64,000 nucleotides of DNA from NCBI RefSeq assembly GCF_036850765.1, contig NC_089493.1, forward strand, positions 18,043,632 through 18,107,631. Direction: 5' to 3'. Under the pieces are notes generated by a model. The model saw only the letters and a list, made by a program, of their open reading frames with translations, made no database searches and was not told the DNA's origin. Of this stretch, positions 35,299 to 46,749 are shown one piece after another. Positions within the stretch are counted from its first letter, which is position 1. Each line of letters opens with the position of its first letter. Made by a program: the position numbers and the translations under genes. The stretch is from Saccopteryx bilineata. Lineage: Eukaryota; Chordata; Mammalia; Chiroptera; Emballonuridae.

Positions 35299-35443
35299 TT
35301 TTTAAGGAGTGCTGATGTAGTCACATTAGCAAAGATGTGAAGGCAATTCTGTGTGTGCAGAGAATTACCATCAGGTTGGAATTAAATATTAACTGTGGAA
35401 GACAAAGCTGGAGAGATCATAAGGAATAGGAAGACACTATATG
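35299..35443. other. Unassigned spacer
   Basis: Short sequence between the SINE and the hAT element; nothing recognised. Confidence 0.5.
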
Positions 35444-37928
35444 CAAGAGGTTGGAGACCTGTGCTCGTGAGCCAGATGTGCCTTTTTTGATGGCTGCATC
35501 TGGCTTGCAGACAAATCTGTAATAGAAAAATAATAACACTAAAAACATAAAACATTCTCATGTATTACAATCCATTCATTTCCTACTGCTCATGTTCATG
35601 GTTGCGGGTGGCTGGAGCCAATCACAGCTGTCCTCTGGGACAACACCAAATTTTTATTGGATAATGCATAACATACATGGGTCATTGTGAGGTCAAGAAG
35701 TAAACTTCCCTCCTTTTAATCAAGTAGTCAGCTAGCTAATTGCAGAAACCCTTTTGAAAAAGAAGATGGCTAAAAGAAAAAAAAATATGAGGAGTATCAT
35801 ACTTTTCAGCAGGAATGGACAGACAAATTTGCCTTTGTGGAGAGAGCAGGTTTTTCAGTGTGTCTAATATGCAATGATAAAATTGCATCGATGAAACGGT
35901 CAAATATAAAGCAGCACTTTGACATACACCATACTACATTTGCATCGAAATATCCAGTGGGGGACAGCAGGAAGAAAGCATGTCAAGAGCTACTGTGCAG
36001 AGTGTAAGCTAGTCAGCAGCAACTCTGTGATTGGACCCAACAAGGTGACTGGAATTTGGCTAGCTTTGCTGGTGCTTTAGCAATTGTGAGAAACAGAAAG
36101 CCTTTTACAGATGGGGAGTGTGTCAAAACATTCATGCTTGATATTGCCAATGAACTTTTTGATGACTTTTTGGATAAAAACAAGATAATCAAATGAGTAA
36201 AAGACATGCCTCTGTCAGCAAGAACTGTTCATGATCGTACCATCATGATGGCAAATCAAATTAAGGCAACATAAGTGAAGGATATAAATGCAGCACCATT
36301 CTTTTCTCTTGCTTTGTATGAATCAACAGATGTAAGCTATTTATCTCAATTCAGTGTGATTGCAAGGTATGCTGTTGGTGATACACTATGTGAAAAAAGT
36401 CTTGCTATTTTGCCTATGAAAGAGACAACAAGAAAGAAGAATTTATTCAAGTCTTTCACTGAGTTCACTAAAGAAAAAAATCTACTGATGAATAAACTTA
36501 TTTTAGTGTGTACTGATGGTGCTCCATGCATGGTGGGGGTAAACAGAGGATTTGTAGTGCCTCTTCATGAACCTGAAAAGAGACCCATCCTAAGTTTTCA
36601 CTGCATCCTACATCAGGAGGTGCTACATCATCTAGTGCTCAGATGTGTGGTAAGCAGCTTGGTGAGGTAATGTCACTGGTCATTTGGGTGGTCAACTTTA
36701 TTGTTGCATAACTTTAAATGATCACCAGTTTAAAACACTGCTGGATGAAGTTGGGAATAATTATCCTGGTCTGCTTCTGCACAGCAGTGTGCATTGGTTG
36801 TCAAGAGGGAAGGTGCTCAGCCGTTTCATGGCATGTCTGAGCAAAATTTGGACTTTTCTTGAAATGAAAAATGTCAAGCATCCTGAGTTAGCTAACACTA
36901 GTGGTTCCTGAAGTTCTACTATCTTGTGGACATGACTGAACATCTGAAGCAGCTCAATCTGAACATGAAAGGCATTGGAAATACAGTCTTATCCCTTCAA
37001 CAAGCAGTGTTTGCATTTGAAAACAAGCTGGAACTCTTCATTGCTGACATTGAAACAGGTTCTTTACTACACTTAGAAAAACTGGAAGAATTGAAAGATG
37101 CATGCACAGCAAGTGACCCTGCTCAACATCTTGATCTCCAGCAGCTAGTGGGCTTCACATTTAATCTCCTGAAGTCATTCAAAGCATGCTTTGGAGAATT
37201 TCGTGAACATTCTTGCCTTTTTAAGTTCATCACCTATCCACATGAGTGTGCAGTGGACAGCGCCAACCTGAGTTACATCCCCGGTGTCTCCGTCAGAGAT
37301 TTGAGCTTCAAGCTGCTGACCTGAAGGCCTCAGACATGTGGGTGAATAAGTTCAAGTCATTAAATGAAGATTTGGAAAGACTTGCATGACAGCAAGCAGA
37401 GTTGGCGAGCAAACACAAGTGAGGAGAAATGAAAAAACTTCAACCTGCAGACCAGCTGATTGTCAAAACTTGGAACGCGCTTCCCATCACATACCACACA
37501 CTGCAGCATGTTAGCATTGCTGTACTGACAATGTTTGGCTCTACATATGCATGTGAGCAGTCTTTTTCACATCTAAAGAACGTTAAGACCAACTTATGGT
37601 CACATTTAATGAATGGAAGTCTCAATGCCTGCATGAAGCTTAACCTCACCACGTATCAACCAGACTACAAAGCCATCAGCAAAACCGTGCAGCACCAGGA
37701 GTCACATTAATGGTAAGAAGTACTTTATTCATTATTGGTTAGCAACAGCATAACAACATTATTAAAAAGAATTCAGAGACTTATTGTACTTTAAAAGTGT
37801 TGGTCTTACATAAAATGCACATATTTACTTGTATTTAGTGTTAAACATACTGTATGGCTCTCATGGAATTACATTTTAAAATATGTGGCATTCATGGCTC
37901 TCTCAACCAAAAAGGTTCCCGACTCCTG
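35444..37928 (+). mobile_element. Full-length but degraded hAT DNA transposon
   Basis: About 2.5 kb. The left end (from 35444) and right end ('aaaaaggttcccgactcctg') are the same as those of the miniature element at 14414. A likely 8-bp duplication is 'ctatatgc' / 'ctatatac' (35437-35444 and 37929-37936, one mismatch; the boundary may be off by one base). It encodes a hAT transposase broken by frameshifts and stops, so it is the coding-type relative of the miniature element. Confidence 0.9.
35766..37710 (+). pseudogene. hAT transposase (BED-finger, Charlie/GTF2IRD2-like type), broken
   Basis: hAT transposases excise and reinsert elements with matching ends. Pieces in order: an N-terminal stretch starting MAKRK, then a BED-type zinc finger read in the next frame after an A-run insertion (CLICNDKIASMKRSNIKQHF, then histidines); a piece at 36275-36670 with ALYESTDVSYLSQF and CTDGAPCMVGVNRGF, RNase-H-fold motifs; a piece at 36926-37324; and 37429-37710 with STYACEQSFSHLKNVKTN, the C-terminal hAT dimerisation region. 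In-frame stops occur near 36196 and 36272. Similarity to the transposase part of GTF2IRD2 and related domesticated genes is from family knowledge. The several lesions argue against domestication here. Confidence 0.85.
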
Positions 37929-37936
37929 CTATATAC

Positions 37937-39620
37937 CATAATAGATAGTCTTAAGAGCAATGACTTTACCTTGTAGGAAATGAAGAGCTATTGGGAAAGC
38001 TAAAGCATAGAGGCAGAATGGTCTTTCTCGCGAAGATGCAGGAGCCACAGTGCTTTGTTGCTAAATCCATCTATCCAGACAGAGATACTTAGTCATCTAT
38101 TATCAGTAACACCTAATAAAATTGCTTATTTCTATTATTTCAAAGCCAGTGTGTGATGATCTAGATTCAGCTTTGATGCTGCCTGCTGATGGTGGCATGC
38201 ATCCTCAAAGTGACTTTCCAACTGTGCAGTGGAATTTGCATCTTTGATCAAAATGGTTTCTTTCCCCATGCTTCCTTTGAAATAGAGCAGATGTTTGAAA
38301 GGTGTTTCTCTAGATGTCAGGGTAGAGTTTATGACCATGAGATATAGGCATTTGCTATTTCTAAATGAAGCCAACTGGTCTAGCTGTAAGTCATACCTTA
38401 GTCTACTTAGTCTGATGCTTTGGCAAATTATAAAATTCATTTTGTGTCAAACCTCAGAGAACCATCTGTTTATATCTGAGGTTGCCATAATGTAAACATT
38501 TTTAAAAAACAACCAACAAATTTCCCTTGTTCTTTTGTTGTGACTTCTCTGGCTAAACCCTTCACACTTAACCATATGGCCAAGGCCAACGGAAGGAACT
38601 AGTCACTGATAGCCTTTTAGGAATGCTTTTCTGTGCATATGTAGGCTGGTTTGGTATAGAAAGAGCCCCCCAAAAAGGAAAACAAATAAGAGTTGTATTG
38701 ATATTTCAAGCTTATGATGACAATTACTTGAAACAGGACCTTATTAGTGAGAGAAGGTCTGAGAAAGCCAATTCTCTACAAAGTAGATCGTCCAGATAAT
38801 AATGATGACTTTGAAGAGTAGGTCAAAGCCTAATTTTTCCTTTTCTTCTTTTGTGTTTTCAAAGTATCTACATATACATGTATTATATTTTATAATATGA
38901 AATAATAAACTGCCTTTTAATGAATGACATTAGTTTAGCCTGAATTAGTTAGTTTTGAAACTTAAAACAAAAACAAAAACCTGTATTCTCAAGCATGTGG
39001 TAGGCATGTGCACTGGAAAGTTATTAACATGCACTGATATTTATGTAACGCCTTTATTTCAAACGAATGACTGGAGGTCTTTATTTTGTACTGGGATAGG
39101 AACAATTTTATTAGCCATTCTTTTGAAGCCTTGTGGTCCTATAAAATTCTGAAATATAATATAACAGACATCAGTTTTCCAACCACTAAACTGTTGTTCC
39201 TGGAATAAACAATTGAATTTTTTTCCTTGATGTAGGACAATGTATGATTCAATATCATGCATTTTGATAGAAAACAGGGTTTTTAGTAACCAGAATAAGG
39301 CATTATCTGAGAGTTATTGAGTAACATTATATTTGTGAAATTGTTTTGGGTAGCAAAGTCTTGAGGAACAAATGTAGAACATTTTAGAGATCATATAGTA
39401 GGTTAAAGAAAATCACCAAATATCACTAAAATTATATACATTGCTTTCCTGATTACCTTATAAAATAATTAAATGCTATAATCACCATAGGAAAAAATAT
39501 TGTTACTCTCACTTTTCCATCCAGAATTCATACCTTTATACAGGTAAAACAACTTGAATCCTACTTCAGATTGAAGATCAGGGCAATTTTATTTACCCAT
39601 TATTAAAATGAGAAAATTTG
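37937..39620. other. Unassigned sequence
   Basis: No gene or repeat family recognised; chance open frames only (38135-38440, 38955-39152). Confidence 0.5.
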
Positions 39621-40213
39621 CATGCATTCAAAGCAGCAACCTCTGTTCTACCAAATCTCAGGGATATTCCAGTCTAGCCTCAAACATGGCAACTGGATGC
39701 TAACTTTCAGGGAAGCATAGTAAATTTGTGGCATACAGTCCTCTACAAAGTTCTCACTCAAAAGTCGTGTTTCTTCTTACCTCTTCCTCTGCTCTATTCG
39801 TGTTCATATTCTGAAAACCCTTCCATAGACACCTCATTGTCCCTCACTATCAAGTAAGGGAGTAACTTCCAAAGCCCAGTGCTTGGCTCTGAATTCCTTT
39901 GTGAGCCATTGCAATAGGATCAACTGTGTATGTCTCCTTTTCATCTATTTCTATTTCCATAAAGAGTCCTTTGGGTATGATTATATATAATTCTTATAAA
40001 TAAAATTTATATATGTCTGACCAGGTGGTGACACAGTGGATAGAGTGTTGAGCTAGGACATGGAGGACCTAGGTTCAAAATCCTGAGGTTGCCAGCTTGA
40101 GCATGGGCTCATCCGGCTTAAGCGCAGGCTCACCAGCCCGAATGCAGGGTTGCTGGCTTGAATGTGGGATCATAGACAGGACACCATGGTCGCTGGCTTG
40201 AAGCCCAAAGTCA
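39621..40213 (+). repeat. Left arm of a 593-bp inverted duplication
   Basis: Nearly identical (about 99% by eye) to the reverse complement of 41823-42415. The arm contains about 395 bp of unassigned sequence plus the first 198 bp of a type A SINE (40016-40213). The unassigned part shows no difference that I could find between the arms; all differences lie in the SINE part. Confidence 0.95.
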
Positions 40214-40421
40214 CTGGCTTGAGCAAAGGCTCACTCACTCTGTTGTAGCTCCTCAGTCAAGGCACATATGAGAAAGCAATCAATGAGCAACTAAGGAGAC
40301 TAAGGAGCCACAACAAAGAATTGATGCTTTTCATCTCTTTCCTTTCTGTCTGTCTGCCCCTATCTGTCCCTCTCTCTGTATCTGTCACACACACACACAA
40401 ATATATATAAAATAAAAAAGA
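40016..40421 (+). mobile_element. tRNA-derived SINE, long type A (Rhin-like)
   Basis: Head 'tctgaccaggtggtgacaca', 'gcttgag' phrases, 'gagaaagcaatcaatgagca', pyrimidine tract, a short (CA)n and an A-rich tail. 'ataaa..tttatata' words on both sides suggest a target-site duplication. Its first half lies in the left arm of the inverted duplication. Confidence 0.9.
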
Positions 40422-41019
40422 AATAAATTTATATAGTTTACTCTTATAAATGAAACATGTATGATTTGTATATAAATGAACTATTAATCTTCATTCATTT
40501 TTAAATGAAATATATATCATGTGAGATTAGCTTAAAAGCACATTTGTAGGGTGAACAAAGTACATAGAAGCACCTGTCCAAAAATAGTCTAGGAGACCAC
40601 CTCTCAGAGTTATTGATACCTGAGAAAATATGTGGAGGGCATCTTTGTCATGAGTTACCTGACTGGAAATTGTGTCAGATTTAAGAAAAGAGATGAAAAC
40701 AGAAAAGAAAGAAGAATTAATGGTTTATTATCCAAATACTTGATTAGTAGGATCGATTCCTCTTATCTGTTACTATTTTTGTAACTTGACCATGGCCACG
40801 TTGCTTTACTCGGAAACTAGGTAAACACATTTCAGTCATATAACTTTTTCAAACTCTTGCTGGATTGTATGACATTTGTTTTCTCAAGTCTTCCTTATAA
40901 AAAAAAGAGTGAACATACATTAATTGCAGTTCCCTTTAATTTGGATAGATATGGAGCTTCTAAAAATCTTAATTACTGGAGGAAAAACTAGATTTTGTTT
41001 TACTCTTCTTAAATAACTC
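40422..41019. other. Unassigned sequence (spacer of the inverted duplication)
   Basis: Nothing recognised. Confidence 0.5.
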
Positions 41020-41029
41020 CTTGAAAGAC

Positions 41030-41397
41030 TTTTTTTTTTTGTATTTTTCTGAAGCTGGAAACGGGAAGAGACAGACAGACTCCCGCATGCACCCGACCGG
41101 GATCCACCCAGCACGCCCACCAGGGGCGACGCTCTGCCCCTCCGAGGCGTTGCTCTGTTGTGACCAGAGCCACTCCAGCACCTGGGGCAGAGGCCAAGGA
41201 GCCATCCCCAGCGCCCGGGCCATCCTTGCTCCAGTGGAGCCTCGGCTGCGGGAGGGGAAGAGAGAGACAGAGAGGAAGGAGAGGGGGATGGGTGGAGAAG
41301 CAGATGGGCGCTTCACCTGTGTGCCCTGGCCGGGAATCGAACCCGAGACTTCTACACGCCAGGCCGACGCTCTACCACTGAGCCAACCAGCCAGGGC
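41030..41397 (-). mobile_element. tRNA-derived SINE, type B, young
   Basis: Minus-strand head 'gccctggctggttggctcag', well-preserved tRNA-like boxes, body and poly(A) tail (T run 41030-41040). The flanks share 'ttgaaagac' / 'ctgaaagac' (41020-41029, 41398-41407), an almost perfect target-site duplication. The overlapping open frames of up to 190 codons are SINE artefacts. Confidence 0.95.
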
Positions 41398-41822
41398 CTG
41401 AAAGACCATTTTGAAGTTTAATCTAGCCACTATAGATAGAAAAGAAGTAACACCACCTCTTGCCAAATACAAGGTGGGCAAAAGTAGGTTTCCAGTTGTT
41501 TGTGTGGAAAATAGTACAACAATTAGTAAATAATAATACAAGAATAAACTCTGTGCTCTGTATACTCACAACTGTAAAGCTAGTTTTGCCCCAGAATGAA
41601 TTATAAAAAAATAGTAAGAGACAAGATTCAAGGGCATGGCAAAACATGGCAAGACTTATGTCTACCTGTAGCATTCTGACTCTGGATTGGACACTGCATC
41701 ATTGTGTACCCATCTTAATGGGACCAAGACCATTGGAAATGTGGCATGAAATTATTAGCTGGGAAAAAATTGAGTTTTAGTGTTTAGGCTTTGCAAAAAC
41801 TAATAAGCTGTTAACTGATAAG
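41398..41822. other. Unassigned sequence (spacer of the inverted duplication)
   Basis: Nothing recognised. Confidence 0.5.
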
Positions 41823-42415
41823 CGACCTTTGGGTTCAAGCCAGCAACCATGGTGTCCTGTCTATGATCCCACATTCAAGCCAGCAACCCTGCATTCGGAC
41901 TGGTGAGCCTGCGCTTAAGCCGGATGAGCCCGTGCTCAAGCTGGCAACCTCAGGATTTTGAACCTAGGTCCTCCATGTCCTAGCTCAACACTCTATCCAC
42001 TGCGTCACCACCTGGTCAGACATATATAAATTTTATTTATAAGAATTATATATAATCATACCCAAAGGACTCTTTATGGAAATAGAAATAGATGAAAAGG
42101 AGACATACACAGTTGATCCTATTGCAATGGCTCACAAAGGAATTCAGAGCCAAGCACTGGGCTTTGGAAGTTACTCCCTTACTTGATAGTGAGGGACAAT
42201 GAGGTGTCTATGGAAGGGTTTTCAGAATATGAACACGAATAGAGCAGAGGAAGAGGTAAGAAGAAACACGACTTTTGAGTGAGAACTTTGTAGAGGACTG
42301 TATGCCACAAATTTACTATGCTTCCCTGAAAGTTAGCATCCAGTTGCCATGTTTGAGGCTAGACTGGAATATCCCTGAGATTTGGTAGAACAGAGGTTGC
42401 TGCTTTGAATGCATG
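41823..42415 (-). repeat. Right arm of the inverted duplication, including a truncated SINE
   Basis: Reverse-complement copy of 39621-40213. 41823-42020 is the 5' half of a type A SINE on the minus strand, cut off at the duplication boundary with no tail. That shows it arrived by DNA duplication, not by retroposition. About five or six differences from the left arm, several at CpG sites. Confidence 0.95.
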
Positions 42416-42656
42416 AAAAGGAGACATACACAGTTGATCCTATTGCAATGGCTCACAAAGGAATTCAGAGCCAAGCACTGGGCTTTGGAAGTTACTCCCT
42501 TACTTGATAGTGAGGGACAATGAGGTGTCGATGGAAGGGTTTTCAGAATATGAACGCGGATAGAGCAGAGGAAGAGGTAAGAAGAAACACGACTTTGGAG
42601 TGAGAACTTTGTAGAGGCCTATATGCCACAAATGTACTATGCTTCCCTGAAAGCAT
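42413..42656 (-). repeat. Third, partial copy of the duplicated segment
   Basis: Same orientation as the right arm; it repeats 42092-42345 with a 321-bp offset. The junction shares 'atg' (gaatgc-atg-aaaagg). It differs from both arms at roughly eight positions plus a 4-bp deletion, so it is more diverged than the arms are from each other. Confidence 0.9.
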
Positions 42657-45600
42657 CCAGGTACCTTTTTGAATAATATATTGATATATATATATATTAT
42701 ATATATTATATGTATGAAGGATTTATTTGAGTATTTGTTTGTTTACTTTATCTTTTTCAGATGAGAAGATAAATCTTGTGTCTTTGTGTCTTTAAAAGGG
42801 AAGGGAAGGTGATAGAAGAGAATAATATGACAGTATTTTTTCATAAATAACATAAGACTAACATGAGAGCTTTTAGTAGGAAGGCGTGGTTTTATGTCCT
42901 ATGGAGAGAGGGCTAATAGAGCTGTATTTTTAAATAAATTTGTGGCACAGCAAATGAAAGCATAAATGAGATAGTTTAGTAAAAACAAACAAACAAACAA
43001 AAACCAAATAAAAACCTGCTTCTTTTAAAACCTCCACACCTTATATCATCACATACCAGAGAAGTACTTGCTAAAGGCACTCTGAACTAACATTATTTTT
43101 ATAGAGGAGATTTTTGGTGTAAGCTATGAAGAGTTACCAAAATAGAATTGCTTAGGCATGAGATTATTAGGTAACTTGCATAAATTACTGAGAGAGATGT
43201 GAGGGTTGGGAAAGATCATGTCTGAGCAAAGAGCCATCTAACTTAGACCTTAATATGAATGTGGCCTGTTTGTACCTATATAAACTGGAAAGAGCTGGGG
43301 AAATATGAATTATGGGAATCAAAATAATCTATTCTACAGAACAAAGAAATTTATGAAGAGATGGGCCATTCCTCAATTTAAAGACTCCTTATTTGCAATC
43401 TGCTCTGGTTTTACTCTCTTGATTACCTGCATATTTCTTCCGTTCTTATCATGAACTGCTTCTGGCTACTCCTTTGTTTCAAACAGTTTTCTTAACATTT
43501 AGCTTACTTCACTTTTTAGTTTTTTATTCTTGAAAAAATTAAAGCAAAACTAAAAATTAAATGCCAAATAAAACAAAATAAACTTTGAAACAAGAGCATC
43601 AGCTGCTCTGATCTTCACCAACTTTCTTCATTACATATTTCCGCATATTTAGCCTCCAATGTTGAATCTCCTGGTTCTGAGGTTCAATTCTCTTGTTTCT
43701 TTTCCATTCCACTACTTCTTACACTCTGCATTATCATAGACAGGGAGAGATAAGACATTTGCTTTGTACTACAACCCAGTGTATCATCTCAGAGAAATCT
43801 GTCAAGGAAAACACAAAATCCATACTGTAATTCTAACTAGTTACTTAAAGATTTTAAGAGTAACTATCCCTTGGATCTATATATACAAGGTAAAAAACAC
43901 CTATATATTAAATATGGGAATTACATTCAAATATTAAATTAGAATGAATAATTGAAGAGTTAGAATGTTTCTTCTGAAAAATTGCCATAGGTGGGTCTAG
44001 TAGTATCTCTGAATCAAAATATTAATGAAACACCCTATCTATTTATGAGTTTCCTATCTTAAGGCAATAATTAAAATTTAAGATTTTCTGACTTTAACTC
44101 ACAACATTTAGTCTTTTTACTATGCATCAGAAAGGCTGAGGCATAATCTAATGGTTATCTTTAAATATAATTTCTCTTTTTTGTTTCTTCTAATACAAAA
44201 GAAACTATTTTATTCCTTTATAAACTTAACACTTCACAGGAAAACCACTACACTCTTGGGTAATGGCTAGGAATTTTTAGTTGTCTGGATAGAGATCTTA
44301 ATAAAGACATATATGAGTGCTTTAAATTGCCTTTTTCTAGATAAACCAAATGGTCTGTCCTATATTAATCCAGCCTCCTGACTGCATTATTTTGCAATTA
44401 CACTTTGCATTATTTTGCAATTACATTTTTTTTTCTACACTTGAACATGATTCTTCAAAACAACTTTTTGTGAGGACAGAAATATCCTATGCATGTATTA
44501 TCCAGTATGGTAGGCACTATCTGCATCGGCTTTGGAGGACCTGAAGCAGAGCTAGTTAGAATGAAGAGCTGAATTTTAATTTTAATGAATCTCAATTTAA
44601 ACAACCACATATGTGTAGTGGTTACCAAATTGGTCATTGCAACTCTACAGACTAAATTTAGATTTTGATTACTTGCAGCCTTAGTTGATGTAACTAGTTT
44701 GATTGAAATGATCATTTAAACTCTAACATTGGACTAGCAGTGTTAAGTAGAAGAAGGCAACTAGAGTTATCCTCTGATAGGGTCTGCATTTTTCTGTAGT
44801 ATACATTAATTGACACATTTTATCAACAAGGAATATCTATGGTTTCCCTTTCTCCTTTTAGATTTCGACTGAAGAACTTAACTGCCCATGAAAAATGTCG
44901 AGTTTCCTTACACAGAACAATTCATAATATGTCCTGAAGATGATTTAAAGGCATAATATTGACAGGTGCTGTTTAAGCAGAAAAAATAAAGTTCACATAA
45001 ATCTGTGTCCATTAGTTTGAAATGTGGGATGGTGACATTTGTGGAGAGACTTCCCAAGTCAGCTTTAGAAAGGACTGTATTTTACCAATGGTTAGAAAAG
45101 TTGTCCTGCTCTCTACTCACCTTATAAGCACACCTGTCTTGCAATTCACTTCTCTTGGGATAGAGAATGATTCTAAATGACTTGCTTGATTATTTTTCTT
45201 TCTGTCTCTGGGAAAGATTTTTTCAGAGAACCGAAGACTCTGGCATGATACAGAAGCTATTGGAAAGAGGACTCCATGGTATTCAATGTGTTCATCCCCT
45301 CTCCCCCTCTGCCACACATACATCTCACATATGGTGTTGAGGGCCTTCAACTCAGTATTCATCTTCCAAAGCTCCCATTCTTTACATAAGCAGCTTATTA
45401 TATTCCTTGCTTTAAAACATCCTGAAATTTTACCCTGTGGTGTTTAGAAGTCAATCACTGTTTATTGGAATGTTCTCAAGAGCTTAATGATTAGCATTTT
45501 ATGTTTTCTGTCTGTCACCCTGGGCTTAGAGCAAAGTACTCTATATAAATGTTGACTCAGCTCTATCCACTTCTTAAAGTGCTTTACTTTCTGTGTCCCA

Positions 45601-46560
45601 ACTTTTTAAAGCAAATACAGGAAACAACACAAGTGAAACAGTTTCTTCATATGCCATGGTTTCAAATCAATAGCACTTCAGTTGCCAAACAGGTTCTTTA
45701 AACTTTAATGAAGAATGGATTAGCTGGTGGAATAGGAGAAATTCAAGCTTTAATCACTTGATTTATTCTACAGTCCTTTTAATATTTCTTGAAACTAATT
45801 TAGTCAGTCTTTCTTGTGCCCAGTGTTTTAATATCCTGCATTTTTTAAGTGAGAGGTATCTAAATTATTTCAAAGGAAAAGCCTGTCTTTTCATGATCAC
45901 AAACTATTACTTATTTCAATGGAAATGCCCAGCCGTTGCTAGAGCCACTTTGAAGAAAGACTGTTTACAAGGAAATTAGATTGAACTTTGAGTGAGCAGG
46001 AGGTCAGTGATACTTTCTCTCTCTGATTTCATCTTTCAATGTCCTAAAACTGCTTAAACTAGATCCAGATTCCAATGAAAATTAGTATTTATACAATTAA
46101 CAACTGATTTAATTAGGAAGTTTGCTTCTGCCTATGAAGTCTTAAAATAAGTGTAGTTACAGAAATTAAAAAAAAAAAACCTAAAAATCAGGTATAAGTT
46201 CAATACTGTATTGTTTCTATTTGAACCTTGTTGAAGTTTTACATTTTTTATCTTCCAAGGATCAACAAATAACATTTGAGTATATCAAGTTTACATACTT
46301 TAGTTATACATTTGCTTAATAAAAGGAGGACTGTAATTGAAATAAACAGTTCTAAATTCTCCACATTTTATGTTTTTTCACCTGTGAGTCATCTGATCCA
46401 GCCAAAGACATTTCTGTAAGTGAAGTCTTCACAAGCAAATGAAAAGTTGTCATTTTGGGCTCTTTGTGGAATTTTCACTTATTCATTCATGGGACTGATA
46501 TTTAAAGAGAACATTCAATAGTACAAAACTCTTCTTAATATTCTGAAAAAAGACACAAAC
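42657..46560. other. Unassigned AT-rich sequence, about 3.9 kb
   Basis: No gene. A TA-rich run at 42680-42712, AAAC repeats at 42984-43003, and a 23-bp tandem duplication at 44384-44427 (unit starting 'gcattattttgcaattac'). 'agagcaaagtactctatata' at 45530 may be a MIR/L2 tail. Open frames here have no recognisable domains. Confidence 0.5.
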
Positions 46561-46592
46561 AACTCTGTCTTTATTTATATATATAATATTTA

Positions 46593-46636
46593 TATACAAA
46601 AATATATATAAAATTATATATATATATTTTTGTATA
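46593..46636. repeat. Perfect AT-rich inverted repeat (hairpin)
   Basis: 18-bp arms 'tatacaaaaatatatata' (46593-46610) and its exact complement (46619-46636), with an 8-base loop 'aaattata'. Confidence 0.9.
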
Positions 46637-46749
46637 AGAGAAGGTGATGCCAATTAATCAACCAGTAAAGTATATAATATATCACTTGCGAATAGTGCTA
46701 TGAAAAATAGCAAGGAAGGGGAACAGTGTGTGTCAGGAGGTTGTGAGGG

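Noticed and set aside
40969..41541. 190-codon open frame, one of the longest in the window
   Set aside because: Its core is the antisense type B SINE; flanking residues have no domain.
44384..44427. Short tandem repeat considered as a possible CRISPR or mariner-related repeat
   Set aside because: Only two 23-bp units with no spacers; a simple tandem duplication in eukaryotic DNA.
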